Below the pieces are notes generated by a model that saw only the letters and a program-made list of their open reading frames with translations, was not told the origin of the DNA and did no database searches. DNA of 64,000 bases, from the NCBI RefSeq assembly GCF_007748115.1, contig NZ_CP036289.1, positions 4,402,001 to 4,466,000 on the forward strand. Reading direction: 5' to 3'. The position numbers were made by a program, and so were the translations under genes. This document shows, one piece after another, positions 1 through 8,267 of this stretch. Within the stretch, counting starts at the first letter, position 1, and each line of letters starts with the position of its first letter. This stretch comes from Bremerella volcania (GTDB taxonomy: Bacteria; Planctomycetota; Planctomycetia; Pirellulales; Pirellulaceae).

Positions 1-1333
1 CCTCGCGTTCGCCAAGGGCAGCCAACGTCGTTGCATACCAACGCAGGCACAACTGTTCGCGCGAACCTTGTCGGTAAGCAGCTTCTAAGTAGGGACGAGC
101 AGCTACCCAATTCTTCTGCGAAGCGAGCGTCGCTCCCCGAACGGCGCTTCGTAGCGACTCAATCTTGGGATAGTCGGCTGGAAGCTTTTCCAGTTCGGCA
201 AGGGCTTCCTGACGTCGGCCATGCTTGACGTGGGTCTCGATCACCTGTCGTCGCAAACGCACCGAGCGAGGACAATCCGCAAGGGCCTCGGCCAGGATTC
301 GTTCCGCGTCTTCTTCGCGACCAACGGCATGTGTCGTGATCGCCAGGCAGGAGGCCGCAATCTCGTCGATATCGTCGATGTGCCAGGTTTCGAGGTTGAT
401 TTGGCCATGCTTGTAGGCGGTCTCAAAGGAACGTCTCGCTAAATCGAGATGTCCCTTCGATTGCAAATAACCACCCACGGCGCAGAGCAGTTGGGCATCG
501 AGTGGAAATATTTCCAATGCCGTCATGCAGGTTTGAATCTGCGTATCGAGACCATCTGGCTGGCCATCGAGAGCGGTGAGGATCCCGTAGAAGGCTTCGA
601 GCATCTCGGCCGAGCCATGCTCTGACAGCCGGCATGCCTGTTCGTAGAACATCAGGGCGTTGGCCTGGTCATTCAGCGTTTGCACGGCTTCGCCCATGCA
701 GATCATCAAGCGAGCACTGGGGCCGGTTTCCTTGATTTCGCGTTCGACGAGCTTGGCATCACGACTGGCGCGTTTTATCTTCCATGCCGAATCGCTCTCG
801 ATGAGGTTCCGCTGGACGAGAAAAGGAATCGCTTCAATCGACATGCCACATTCGGCAAGCGATTGAATCACATTCTCTCGCACGCGACCTTCGTAGCGAA
901 TACCCGGATGATTTGGGTGCAAGCGAACCTGACCGATCTGTTCGCTGCCGATGGTCCCAGGGGCCTGCGGCGCACGCACCAAGAGCACGTATGCCGTCAT
1001 GATGTCGACCTGGGTATTCACGAACTGGCGAAGCTTGGCGGCATCTTCCACCTCGATGGTCTCGCCTGGATCGAGCCACAAGATCCACTCGCCGGTTACG
1101 TGTGCCAGCGCGGCGTTGCGGGCCTCACCGAACGAATCTTGCCAGGAATGGGCGACGACGCGTGCCTGGAATTCACTGGCAATCGACGAAATAGCATCCG
1201 TCTTGCCGATGTTCAACAGCACGATCTCATCAACGATCTGACGCACACTATTGAGCGTCTCGCGGATCAAGTCCGTTTCTTCATTGACCACCAGCACAGC
1301 AGTCAGTTTACGGTTGCGAGCTTCCTTGGTCAT
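1..1333 (-). CDS. Glycosyltransferase family 2 domain with C-terminal TPR repeats, 3' end outside window
   Basis: The frame is open from the ATG at 1333 to the left edge, about 444 codons without a stop, so the C-terminus is missing. The first ~95 residues look like a GT-A family 2 domain: a beta strand LTAVLVVNEETDLI, then EIVLLNIGKTDAISS, then the acceptor-loop region GEARNAALAHVTGEWILWLD. After about residue 200 the protein becomes helical repeats of TPR type (for example AVGGYLQSKGHLDLARRSF). Two usual GT2 signatures are altered. The expected DTGSTDGT is NIGKTDA, and the metal-binding DxD-type LDADE is LDPGE, so catalysis is doubtful. Family GT2-TPR proteins usually modify glycans or proteins in the cytoplasm; the substrate here is unknown. 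The gene stands apart from argJ by a 350-base gap containing a palindromic repeat. Confidence 0.75.
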   Translation of the reverse strand, partial: MTKEARNRKLTAVLVVNEETDLIRETLNSVRQIVDEIVLLNIGKTDAISSIASEFQARVVAHSWQDSFGEARNAALAHVTGEWILWLDPGETIEVEDAAKLRQFVNTQVDIMTAYVLLVRAPQAPGTIGSEQIGQVRLHPNHPGIRYEGRVRENVIQSLAECGMSIEAIPFLVQRNLIESDSAWKIKRASRDAKLVEREIKETGPSARLMICMGEAVQTLNDQANALMFYEQACRLSEHGSAEMLEAFYGILTALDGQPDGLDTQIQTCMTALEIFPLDAQLLCAVGGYLQSKGHLDLARRSFETAYKHGQINLETWHIDDIDEIAASCLAITTHAVGREEDAERILAEALADCPRSVRLRRQVIETHVKHGRRQEALAELEKLPADYPKIESLRSAVRGATLASQKNWVAARPYLEAAYRQGSREQLCLRWYATTLAALGERE

Positions 1334-1510
1334 TGCAGACGAATACCTCAGGGACATAGCGGTGCGTAGACGTAGCGATGCATGATGGGGATTTTAGTGC
1401 TGCATGGGGCAACGCAGCGACCTCACACGGCCCTATTTCATGCCGTGGCGAGAGTGTAGCGGGCACAGGATTTCGCGCAAAGACGGATTTCCGCTAGCAG
1501 TGAGAAGATA

Positions 1511-1684
1511 TTAGCCACAGAGGGCACCGAAGGAGAGCTTTTAACCACGGATTACTCGGATGGTCACGGATAGGAACAGGATATTATCTGTACTACGGGC
1601 ATCCTCTCCCTATCTCCATCCGTGTAATCAGTGGTCGCTCTACTTCTTTCTTTTGTCGGTGGTCTCTGTGCTCTCTGTGCCTTA
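1511..1684. repeat. Long imperfect palindromic intergenic repeat, copy 1
   Basis: The left outer arm begins TTAGCCACAGAGGGCACCGA (1511-1530). It is answered on the right by GGTGGTCTCTGTGCTCTCTG (about 1656-1675). The inner arm ACCACGGATTACTCGGATGG is answered by CCATCCGTGTAATCAGTGGT (1616-1635). The same four words recur in a second copy at 58263-58434. The rest of the 1334-1689 gap shows no gene or other feature. Palindromes of this wording are, to my knowledge, common between genes in planctomycetes and related environmental bacteria. Whether they are mobile (REP/MITE-like) or act as transcript ends is not shown by the sequence. Confidence 0.75.
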
Positions 1685-1689
1685 AAGTG

Positions 1690-2883
1690 CTAGGTCCGGT
1701 ATTCCGAGTTGAACTTCACGTATTCCACGGTCAGGTCGCTGGACCAGTATCGGAACTTGGTGTCTCCGTCAGTGAAGCGAAGGTTCACGTCCGTCTCGAA
1801 GCTTTCTTTGATCGATTGGCTGACCGTCTTTTCGTCGAACTTCACAGGCGTTCCCTCTTTGTAAAGAAGGTGCCCGTTGACGCGGAGTTCCAACCCCATG
1901 GGGTCGAACTGAACACCCGAATAGCCTGCGGCGGAAACAATACGCCCCCAATTCGGGTCGCCGCCGGTGATCGCACATTTAACCAAGGCACTATCGGCAA
2001 CCGTCTTGGCAATTCGGAAAGCGTCCTCTCGGTTGGCACATCCTTCGATATTGATCTCGATCAGGTGCGTCGAACCTTCGCCATCGGCCGGGATCTGCTT
2101 GGCCAGGTCTTCGCACAGTTGTTGCAATTCGGCTTTGAAACCTTCGAGCGCGGCTGCTGAGATTTCACCCGTTTCGGCTTTACCGCTGGCCAGTAGTAGC
2201 AGCGTATCGTTCGTGCTGCGGTGGCCATCAACGGTAATGCAGTTGAACGTATTATCGGTCACTTCGGACAGAATCTCTTTCGCCTGCTCGGGACTAAGCT
2301 GCGCATCGGTGAGAACCACCGACAGCATCGTCGCCATGTTCGGAGCGATCATCCCGGCCCCTTTGCACATGCCGACCAGTTTGACGGGCTTTCCGTTGAC
2401 TTCGCACTGGCGCGAAGCCACTTTCTTACCTTTGTCGGTCGTCATTATTCCCCGGGCTGCGGCATCAAAATGGCTTTCGTCCGTCCCCAGTCGCTGGAAC
2501 ACTTCATCAAGTCCGGCTCGAATCTTTTCCATCGGCAGGTGGTGCCCAATGATTCCGGTCGACATAGTGAGAACCTGGTCGGCTGAGACACCAACCTGCT
2601 TGGCGACGATGCCGGCCATCTCGGCATTGTCTTTGTCTCCCTGCTCGCCGGTACATGCGTTGGCATTGCCGGAGTTCGTGATGACCGCGCGGATCTTGTC
2701 GGAAGGGGTGCGTGCCCGGTCCCATACCACAGGAGCGGCAACGACGAGATTCGTCGTGTAGACGCCAGCGGCGACGGTGTCTTCATCACAGACAATGAGC
2801 GACAGGTCTTCCTTGTTTGGATTTCGCTTCAAGCCACAGTGAAAGCCACCGAGTCGAAATCCCGCGGGAATAGGCGAAGTCAT
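1690..2883 (-). CDS. argJ: Bifunctional glutamate N-acetyltransferase / amino-acid acetyltransferase (ArgJ)
   Basis: This enzyme transfers the acetyl group from N-acetylornithine to glutamate, closing the cyclic arginine pathway, and in many forms also uses acetyl-CoA. The protein is 397 residues, normal for ArgJ. The autoprocessing site is visible in KGAGMIAPNMATMLSVV. The precursor is cleaved before Thr185 of MATML, which becomes the N-terminal nucleophile of the beta chain. The C-terminal block ITGGDPNWGRIVSAAGYSG is also typical. I chose the ATG at 2883 (MTSPIPAGFRLGGFHCG) rather than a longer in-frame start that would run into argC. It lies 24 bases after argC on the same strand, so the two are probably one transcript. 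Confidence 0.95.
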   Translation of the reverse strand: MTSPIPAGFRLGGFHCGLKRNPNKEDLSLIVCDEDTVAAGVYTTNLVVAAPVVWDRARTPSDKIRAVITNSGNANACTGEQGDKDNAEMAGIVAKQVGVSADQVLTMSTGIIGHHLPMEKIRAGLDEVFQRLGTDESHFDAAARGIMTTDKGKKVASRQCEVNGKPVKLVGMCKGAGMIAPNMATMLSVVLTDAQLSPEQAKEILSEVTDNTFNCITVDGHRSTNDTLLLLASGKAETGEISAAALEGFKAELQQLCEDLAKQIPADGEGSTHLIEINIEGCANREDAFRIAKTVADSALVKCAITGGDPNWGRIVSAAGYSGVQFDPMGLELRVNGHLLYKEGTPVKFDEKTVSQSIKESFETDVNLRFTDGDTKFRYWSSDLTVEYVKFNSEYRT

Positions 2884-2907
2884 CCTCAATCTTCCTTCAT
2901 CTACCAA

Positions 2908-3921
2908 TCAGAGCAGTGCGGTCGTTTCCGCGAAACCATACATCAAATTGAAATTCTGAACGGCCGCTCCCGACGCCCCTTTGATCAGGTTGTCGATGGC
3001 CGAAATCGTCAGCACGCGATCCTTCACGCGGCGAACCGTGATATCGCAGAAGTTTGTTCCCGACACATGCTTGGTTGCCGGCAAATCGCTCCGCACGCGG
3101 ACGAATGGCTCGTTGGCGTAGGTCTCTTCCAGCAGCGAGCGCAATTCCTTCTCCGAAGCATCCTGGTCCGGCAATGCGTAACATGTGCTTAAAATACCAC
3201 GATCCATGGGGACCAGGTGGGGCGTGAATATGACGCTGGCTTGTTTACCGGAATAGACCGTCAGGTTTTGTTCGATCTCTGGCATGTGCCGATGCGTACC
3301 GACCCCATAGGCCGAGAAGCTTTCGTTACACTCGGGGTACAGCGTACCCAGCTTGGGCGTCCGCCCTGCCCCGCTCACTCCGCTTTTGCAATCGGCGATG
3401 ATGCCATCAGGCCGGATGAATCCGCCTTTGAGCAGTGGTGCCAAGGCCAGCGATACACCGGTCGGGTAGCAGCCAGGGTTGGCAACCAACTGTGCTTCGG
3501 CGATTCCTTCGCGAAAGAGTTCCGGCAGACCGTACAGCGTGGTCTTCATGCGCTCGGCATCGGGGTGATCGCCACCGTACCACTGGGTGTAGACCGCTGG
3601 ATCGTTTAGTCGGTAGTCGGCGCTCAGGTCGACTACTTTCAACCCAGCTTCTAAAAACTCGGGAATGACCGAGGCGGACGCCGCGTGCGGCAGACAGCCG
3701 AAAACGCAGTCGCAGCGCTCGGCGACCTCTTGCGGGCCCCAGTTTTCCAGGTGCAGATCAAGCACCTTATGAAACTGTGGGTGGATGGCACTTAGGTGCG
3801 GACGATCTTCCTGGCGAGTCGTCAGCGCGGTGACTTCCACCTCGGGATGGCGAACCAAGATTTTCAGTAGTTCCAGAGCCGTATAGCCGGTGGCCCCAAG
3901 AATACCAACACGTACCGTCAT
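2908..3921 (-). CDS. argC: N-acetyl-gamma-glutamyl-phosphate reductase (ArgC)
   Basis: NADPH-dependent reduction of N-acetylglutamyl phosphate to the semialdehyde, third step of arginine biosynthesis, cytoplasmic. The protein is 337 residues. The N-terminal Rossmann glycine motif reads [16 protein letters not shown], and the catalytic cysteine is Cys151 in [16 protein letters not shown]. Further family blocks are [18 protein letters not shown] and [19 protein letters not shown]. The start is the ATG at 3921 ([12 protein letters not shown]). A longer in-frame extension upstream lacks any domain sense. It is followed by argJ after 24 bases, a common pairing. The other arginine genes are not in this window. 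Confidence 0.95.
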   Translation of the reverse strand: MTVRVGILGATGYTALELLKILVRHPEVEVTALTTRQEDRPHLSAIHPQFHKVLDLHLENWGPQEVAERCDCVFGCLPHAASASVIPEFLEAGLKVVDLSADYRLNDPAVYTQWYGGDHPDAERMKTTLYGLPELFREGIAEAQLVANPGCYPTGVSLALAPLLKGGFIRPDGIIADCKSGVSGAGRTPKLGTLYPECNESFSAYGVGTHRHMPEIEQNLTVYSGKQASVIFTPHLVPMDRGILSTCYALPDQDASEKELRSLLEETYANEPFVRVRSDLPATKHVSGTNFCDITVRRVKDRVLTISAIDNLIKGASGAAVQNFNLMYGFAETTALL

Positions 3922-4078
3922 GGCATGCAGCCCATTGTTTGTGTCAAAAGAGAGAACCGACCGGTTAGTATAAAGGACCGCCCGCCTGCGAACATAGGGA
4001 GGCCCCAACTGGTGGGCTCGATGAATCGTAGGAACCTGAAGCGCCTACCCTAATCAAGACAGGCAATTCGGCGAGCAA

Positions 4079-4729
4079 TTATTTGGCCGAAGTGAGGGCT
4101 TCCCCCAGTTCGACCAGCATACGCAGCGTCGCACCCCACACGCGATGTCCATCGACATTCAAGTGCAAGGCAGAGAATTGGACGCGGCGGCGGGTAACCT
4201 GGTGCATGCCGAAATTCCTGGGATCCATCAAATGTGATAGAGGTAAGAAGATGAGCCCCGCAACCTCGCACGGATCGGGACTCCATACAGGCAAAGAGCG
4301 TTCAAGAGCGACAAAGGTTCGCACCTGATGATTACTTGCCCAAACATTTGTAGGGGGAAGTTCGCCTAGAACCGCTGGCACGGAAACCTGATGACCGGTC
4401 TCCTCGCAAAATTCACGCAGCGCCGTTTGCTGGGCTGATTCCCCTGGCTCGCACCTTCCCCCAGGCAGAGCGATCTCGCCGGCATGAATTCCTTCCGTTT
4501 CGGCTCGAATCATCAGGGGAATCGTCCAGTTCCCTTGCTCGTTGGGATAAATCAGTATCAGATTCGCGGCCTGACGCGCTCGGGGATAAGACGGTGCTTT
4601 ATGCCGACCATACGAAAGATTGGGCGCCGAGTGCCGCAGTTTCGGAAAGGTCATCTCAGACGTACCAAGCGTCTCTTGCAGCGCTCGTATCCACGGCTGC
4701 GTTCTAGTTTTCTTCGTCGGTAATCTCAT
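4079..4729 (-). CDS. Nudix hydrolase, CoA pyrophosphatase (NudL/YeaB) type
   Basis: Family members split CoA or CoA derivatives into 4'-phosphopantetheine-type products and 3',5'-ADP. The complete Nudix box GRCEPGESAQQTALREFCEE followed by TG fits G-x5-E-x7-REU-x-EE-x-G. The preceding stretch HAGEIALPGG matches the NudL-type UPF0035 signature region. The protein is 216 residues from the ATG at 4729, usual for the group. That start overlaps the end of the upstream membrane protein gene by 26 bases, suggesting translational coupling. A second in-frame ATG at 4654 is the alternative start. The assignment to the CoA branch rests on the motif and length only. Confidence 0.85.
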   Translation of the reverse strand: MRLPTKKTRTQPWIRALQETLGTSEMTFPKLRHSAPNLSYGRHKAPSYPRARQAANLILIYPNEQGNWTIPLMIRAETEGIHAGEIALPGGRCEPGESAQQTALREFCEETGHQVSVPAVLGELPPTNVWASNHQVRTFVALERSLPVWSPDPCEVAGLIFLPLSHLMDPRNFGMHQVTRRRVQFSALHLNVDGHRVWGATLRMLVELGEALTSAK

Positions 4730-6323
4730 AAACTTCGTAGCTGGAATCTTGATCGGCGTTGGCGGGATAGACGCGGGGAAAGGTCCAGTTGGCGGATATA
4801 CCATCTTTCCGAGCCAGGTCCCGATCGACAACCACAAAACGGACTGCATACTTCCGAGACAGTTCGCGAAGATCTTCCTGAGTTAGGCCTGCCAGGCTCA
4901 GTGTTTCCCGGTTATGGAAGCTACGCCAATGCGTATCGCCGCGGCGTTCTCGCCACTGAAGAAGATTGAGGTCATCCTGTGGGACATCTTTGGTCGTGAC
5001 GACTTCGGCACGCTGCGCGTACCACTTAAACGTCGATTGCAAGCGAGGCGTCAGAAAGACCGCATCTTCTGGCGTGTTGTCGCGAATCCAATAACAAGTC
5101 TTCTCCCAGTCCTTGGGATTAGTGACCAAACTGCTAAGGTCGGCCGGGCTTGCCGCTGCCGTCCAGCGATCGCCGATCCGGAAAAACATCCCCGCCAGAA
5201 CCAGAAGCGTTAGCCCAGCCACAACGGCGCCGGTTCGTCGCGGCGCATTTTGGCGGTACCTGTCGCACAATTCGACCGCGTTCATCGCCAGGGCCAACGG
5301 CACCATCACGTCGGCAATGCGGTACCAGTAGAGTCGCAGTAGTTTCGATCCTGTGAGCCAGTCTTGCAGAACGACAAAGAAGGTCTGATCGATGATGATA
5401 CCAATGAGCATCAATACGACACTGCCCGCGACAACTCCGTTCAAGATGCGAAGCTTGTCGTTATCTCGAAGCAGCCAGGCCGTAATCCCCCAGGCAATTG
5501 CCGCCAAAAAGAACCGTATCTTGAACTCCCACGCGAAGGTGTGCACGACAAGGTGATGTGCTAACCGCTCGTAAACGTAGTAGTAGCTGGCCCAGGAACT
5601 TTCGACCGGACTGGCATCCCCATTGAGCAGCAGCAGCGGCATGACGCCAATCAGCGAAATGGCCCCACCGACCAGCAAGCCTGGCAAAATGGAAATGAGG
5701 CGGGGTCGTTGTTTTGGACAAACCAGCCAACAAAACATCAGGCACACAACCATCCATCCGCCGACCAATACGTGAAACGCACTCGCGATGCCATGCAATA
5801 TCCAGGCCCGATTCCAGCGATCCGACAAGGCGTCGCCCAGTCCCCAAAAAGCAAACGCGTAGGCGAAGCATTTGGCTTCAACGCCACCGATCAGCCATTC
5901 GCCGGCCATGTGTAGATAGATGATGCCAGTCGCACCGGCCGCGATCGAATAAAAGCCAATCCAAGGCCGCGGATCGATTTTCGCGATCATGCGCTGCCAA
6001 CTGAAGGCGATCGCCCCCCAACAGATCAGTCGCCCAATCCAGGCAGCGACGGGAAACGATACCAAGGTCGTGATCCAACCAAAGCTCCAGTAGAAAACGC
6101 CATGCGCGTCGCCTGAGTTCAAGAAATGATCATTCGGGCACCAAGCAGGATTCCAGTAGTGCCGAGCTTTGGAAAGATAATGCGGTTCGTTGACTTCCGG
6201 TGTGAGGGGACCAACCAGCAAAAAGAATAACAGGACGATCAACCCAAGTTCAATCCACCGCGGCGACGTCGTTGTCTGCGGCTGCTCCGCTTCCTGCGGC
6301 TCGCTGGGGGTCGGTGGATTCAT
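4704..6323 (-). CDS. Polytopic membrane protein, GT-C-like (DUF6798-type)
   Basis: A 539-residue integral membrane protein with about ten hydrophobic segments. The first is LGLIVLLFFLLVG near residue 30. It is followed by an acidic periplasm-facing loop containing EPHYLSKARHYWNPAW, and it ends in a soluble C-terminal domain (NTPEDAVFLTPRLQSTFKWY). This plan resembles GT-C glycosyltransferases that use lipid-linked sugars, and planctomycete families such as DUF6798. I see no unequivocal catalytic motif, so the function is open. The ATG at 6323 was chosen; a TTG two codons earlier is possible. The 3' end overlaps the Nudix gene. Confidence 0.7.
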   Translation of the reverse strand: MNPPTPSEPQEAEQPQTTTSPRWIELGLIVLLFFLLVGPLTPEVNEPHYLSKARHYWNPAWCPNDHFLNSGDAHGVFYWSFGWITTLVSFPVAAWIGRLICWGAIAFSWQRMIAKIDPRPWIGFYSIAAGATGIIYLHMAGEWLIGGVEAKCFAYAFAFWGLGDALSDRWNRAWILHGIASAFHVLVGGWMVVCLMFCWLVCPKQRPRLISILPGLLVGGAISLIGVMPLLLLNGDASPVESSWASYYYVYERLAHHLVVHTFAWEFKIRFFLAAIAWGITAWLLRDNDKLRILNGVVAGSVVLMLIGIIIDQTFFVVLQDWLTGSKLLRLYWYRIADVMVPLALAMNAVELCDRYRQNAPRRTGAVVAGLTLLVLAGMFFRIGDRWTAAASPADLSSLVTNPKDWEKTCYWIRDNTPEDAVFLTPRLQSTFKWYAQRAEVVTTKDVPQDDLNLLQWRERRGDTHWRSFHNRETLSLAGLTQEDLRELSRKYAVRFVVVDRDLARKDGISANWTFPRVYPANADQDSSYEVYEITDEEN

Positions 6324-6355
6324 GGACAATTCAAATACGAAGGGGATCGGCGAAG

Positions 6356-7246
6356 CTAGTCAGCTTTTACTTTACCATATCGCACCCCAGTCGCTTGCGT
6401 CGGCCGGCGATAAATCCCACTGCCGCACGTCACGTAGAGCCAATCGAGCTTGGGGCCGGCAAACGCAACGTTGGAAAGAAACTGATTGGTCGGTTTGTGC
6501 ATTACTCCGCTGATACGCGCGGTGGAGTCGAACATCTGGAGGCCGACTTCCGTGGCCACATAGAGTCGTCCGGCCGAATCGACGGTCATTCCATCAGCCC
6601 GACTTGGTGCGTCTTTCTCTTTCACGCGACAGGTATAAACCGGCGCACCGTAGCGGAGTGAACCATCCTCTTCCACTCGATAGGCAATCAAGTTCTGACC
6701 GGCCGAATCCGCCACAACCAACGTCCCTTCCTTCGGCCATAGGATGATCCCGTTGGGGGACTTGATATCGGTTGCCACGACTTCTTTTTCGCCGGTGGGA
6801 CGCACGAGCCAGACTTGGTGCCCCTTAGGGTCGGTGCAGTAGATGTTCCCGTTGCTCGCGACCACCAGATCATTGGCCCCCAAGTCATCGGCGATGACTT
6901 CCATCTTGCCGTCGGCACCGAAAGCGACGATACGCCGGTCACGGTTTTGACTTCCATACAGCCGACCATCGGGGCCGAACATCAAGCCGCTGGTTGCCCC
7001 CTGCCCTTTGGCAAAAGTACTGACCTGCTTGGTTGCATGGTCGACCTTGAGAACCAATTGATTCGGCACGTCGACGAAGTAGACATTCCCATCCGCGTCG
7101 ACGGCTGGCCCTTCCGTGAATTTGTAGCCATCGGCGATCAATTCCCAGTCTTCGCCAGGAATCAAAACGTCAGACAGGGGCATGTCCTGCGCGGCCGCCC
7201 AATGGGCACCAGCGAAAAGCAATGCTATAGAAAGTAGGATACGCAT
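6356..7246 (-). CDS. Secreted SMP-30/gluconolactonase-family protein
   Basis: The N-terminus MRILLSIALLFAGAHWAAAQ is a clear type I signal peptide. The mature part is a six-bladed propeller of the SMP-30/gluconolactonase/LRE family. Metal-ligand blocks are visible: FTEGPAVDADGNVYFVD with the Glu ligand, ANDLVVASNGNIYCTDPKG with Asn, KSPNGIILWPKEGTLVVAD, and SRADGMTVDSAGRLYVAT with the Asp. Family enzymes hydrolyse sugar lactones or related esters; the substrate is unknown. The gene is 296 residues from the ATG at 7246 and lies 44 bases downstream of a secreted esterase on the same strand. Both were probably made together for extracytoplasmic carbohydrate breakdown, which is inference. Confidence 0.88.
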   Translation of the reverse strand: MRILLSIALLFAGAHWAAAQDMPLSDVLIPGEDWELIADGYKFTEGPAVDADGNVYFVDVPNQLVLKVDHATKQVSTFAKGQGATSGLMFGPDGRLYGSQNRDRRIVAFGADGKMEVIADDLGANDLVVASNGNIYCTDPKGHQVWLVRPTGEKEVVATDIKSPNGIILWPKEGTLVVADSAGQNLIAYRVEEDGSLRYGAPVYTCRVKEKDAPSRADGMTVDSAGRLYVATEVGLQMFDSTARISGVMHKPTNQFLSNVAFAGPKLDWLYVTCGSGIYRRPTQATGVRYGKVKAD

Positions 7247-7290
7247 CGACAACATCTCCACTACGCTCGAAAGAAAGTTCACCCAGGAAG

Positions 7291-8172
7291 CTAATTCTGC
7301 GATACCACATCGCTCCATAGCCAACGCATGGTATCTGGGAAGATCGCTCCCCCGTGACGAGCGCTGTGTTTGCCTTCGCCGTAAACAAACTTGTAATCGT
7401 AGCCCACAAACTTGAGTGCCGCGGCCATTTGCTGATTGGAAAGGGGCCAATTGCCGTGCAAGTTATCCAGGTCGTTGCTGCCGTCTTGGAGAAAGACCTT
7501 GATCGGCTTCATTTCGGTCTTGCGAATGACCGCCGGATAAACGTGCCCGCCGCGGATGTTGGTGAAACTGCCAATGTGGCTTACCACTTTCCCGAACGAA
7601 TCAGGCCGCTCCCAAGCTGCCGTGAACGCACAGATGCCGCCAGAACTGTTGCCGCAAATGGCTCGGTGCTTAGGATCGTCCGAAATATCATACTGCTTGC
7701 CAACATCCGCCAGAATTTCTTCCAGCAGAAATCGTACGTACTGATCGCTGAGGGTGTCGTATTCGAAGCTTCGATTCTTACGTGGGTTCTGGCCTGGTTT
7801 GGCCGGAGGCACGACGCCTGGCTGAATGAAGACGCCAATGGTTACCGGCATGTCACCAGCGTGAATCAGGTTATCGAAGACAACCGGTACCCGGGTGTGC
7901 CCAGTCTCGTTGACGAAACCTGCCCCGTCTTGAAACACCATCAAGCACGCAGGCTTCCCCTTTTCGTATTGCTTGGGGACGTAGACCCAATAGTCGCGGA
8001 CAGTGCCCGGGTAGATCTCGCTTTGATCCCAGACGTGCTTGGTAACAGTCCCTTGGGGTACCCCTTCCTTTCGTTCAGCGTCGGGGCCAGTCGTATATTG
8101 CTCATCCTGCGCCCAAGCAGTCGAGGCAAACAAACAGAAAAACATCGATAGCGCGAAAAGCAATCGCATCAT
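7291..8172 (-). CDS. Secreted esterase of the enterochelin-esterase-like (esterase D) family
   Basis: Alpha/beta hydrolase of about 293 residues with a signal peptide ending ASTAWAQ. The oxyanion and early strand region is [20 protein letters not shown]. The nucleophile elbow is [15 protein letters not shown] with Ser as nucleophile. The acid is probably in [11 protein letters not shown] and the histidine in [12 protein letters not shown]. In planctomycetes such proteins sit near SMP-30 proteins, as here, and are thought to remove acyl groups from sugars; that role is inferred. Two adjacent ATG codons (8172 and 8169) are possible starts; an earlier GTG at 8184 is less likely. Confidence 0.85.
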   Translation of the reverse strand: MMRLLFALSMFFCLFASTAWAQDEQYTTGPDAERKEGVPQGTVTKHVWDQSEIYPGTVRDYWVYVPKQYEKGKPACLMVFQDGAGFVNETGHTRVPVVFDNLIHAGDMPVTIGVFIQPGVVPPAKPGQNPRKNRSFEYDTLSDQYVRFLLEEILADVGKQYDISDDPKHRAICGNSSGGICAFTAAWERPDSFGKVVSHIGSFTNIRGGHVYPAVIRKTEMKPIKVFLQDGSNDLDNLHGNWPLSNQQMAAALKFVGYDYKFVYGEGKHSARHGGAIFPDTMRWLWSDVVSQN

Positions 8173-8267
8173 GGGGAGATTCACTTTACTTGGAGGGATT
8201 AACGAAAGGAGGCGAGGCCAGAAAAATCAGCCTAATCGCTTTGCCTGCGGGGCTCAAGCATGGAAAC

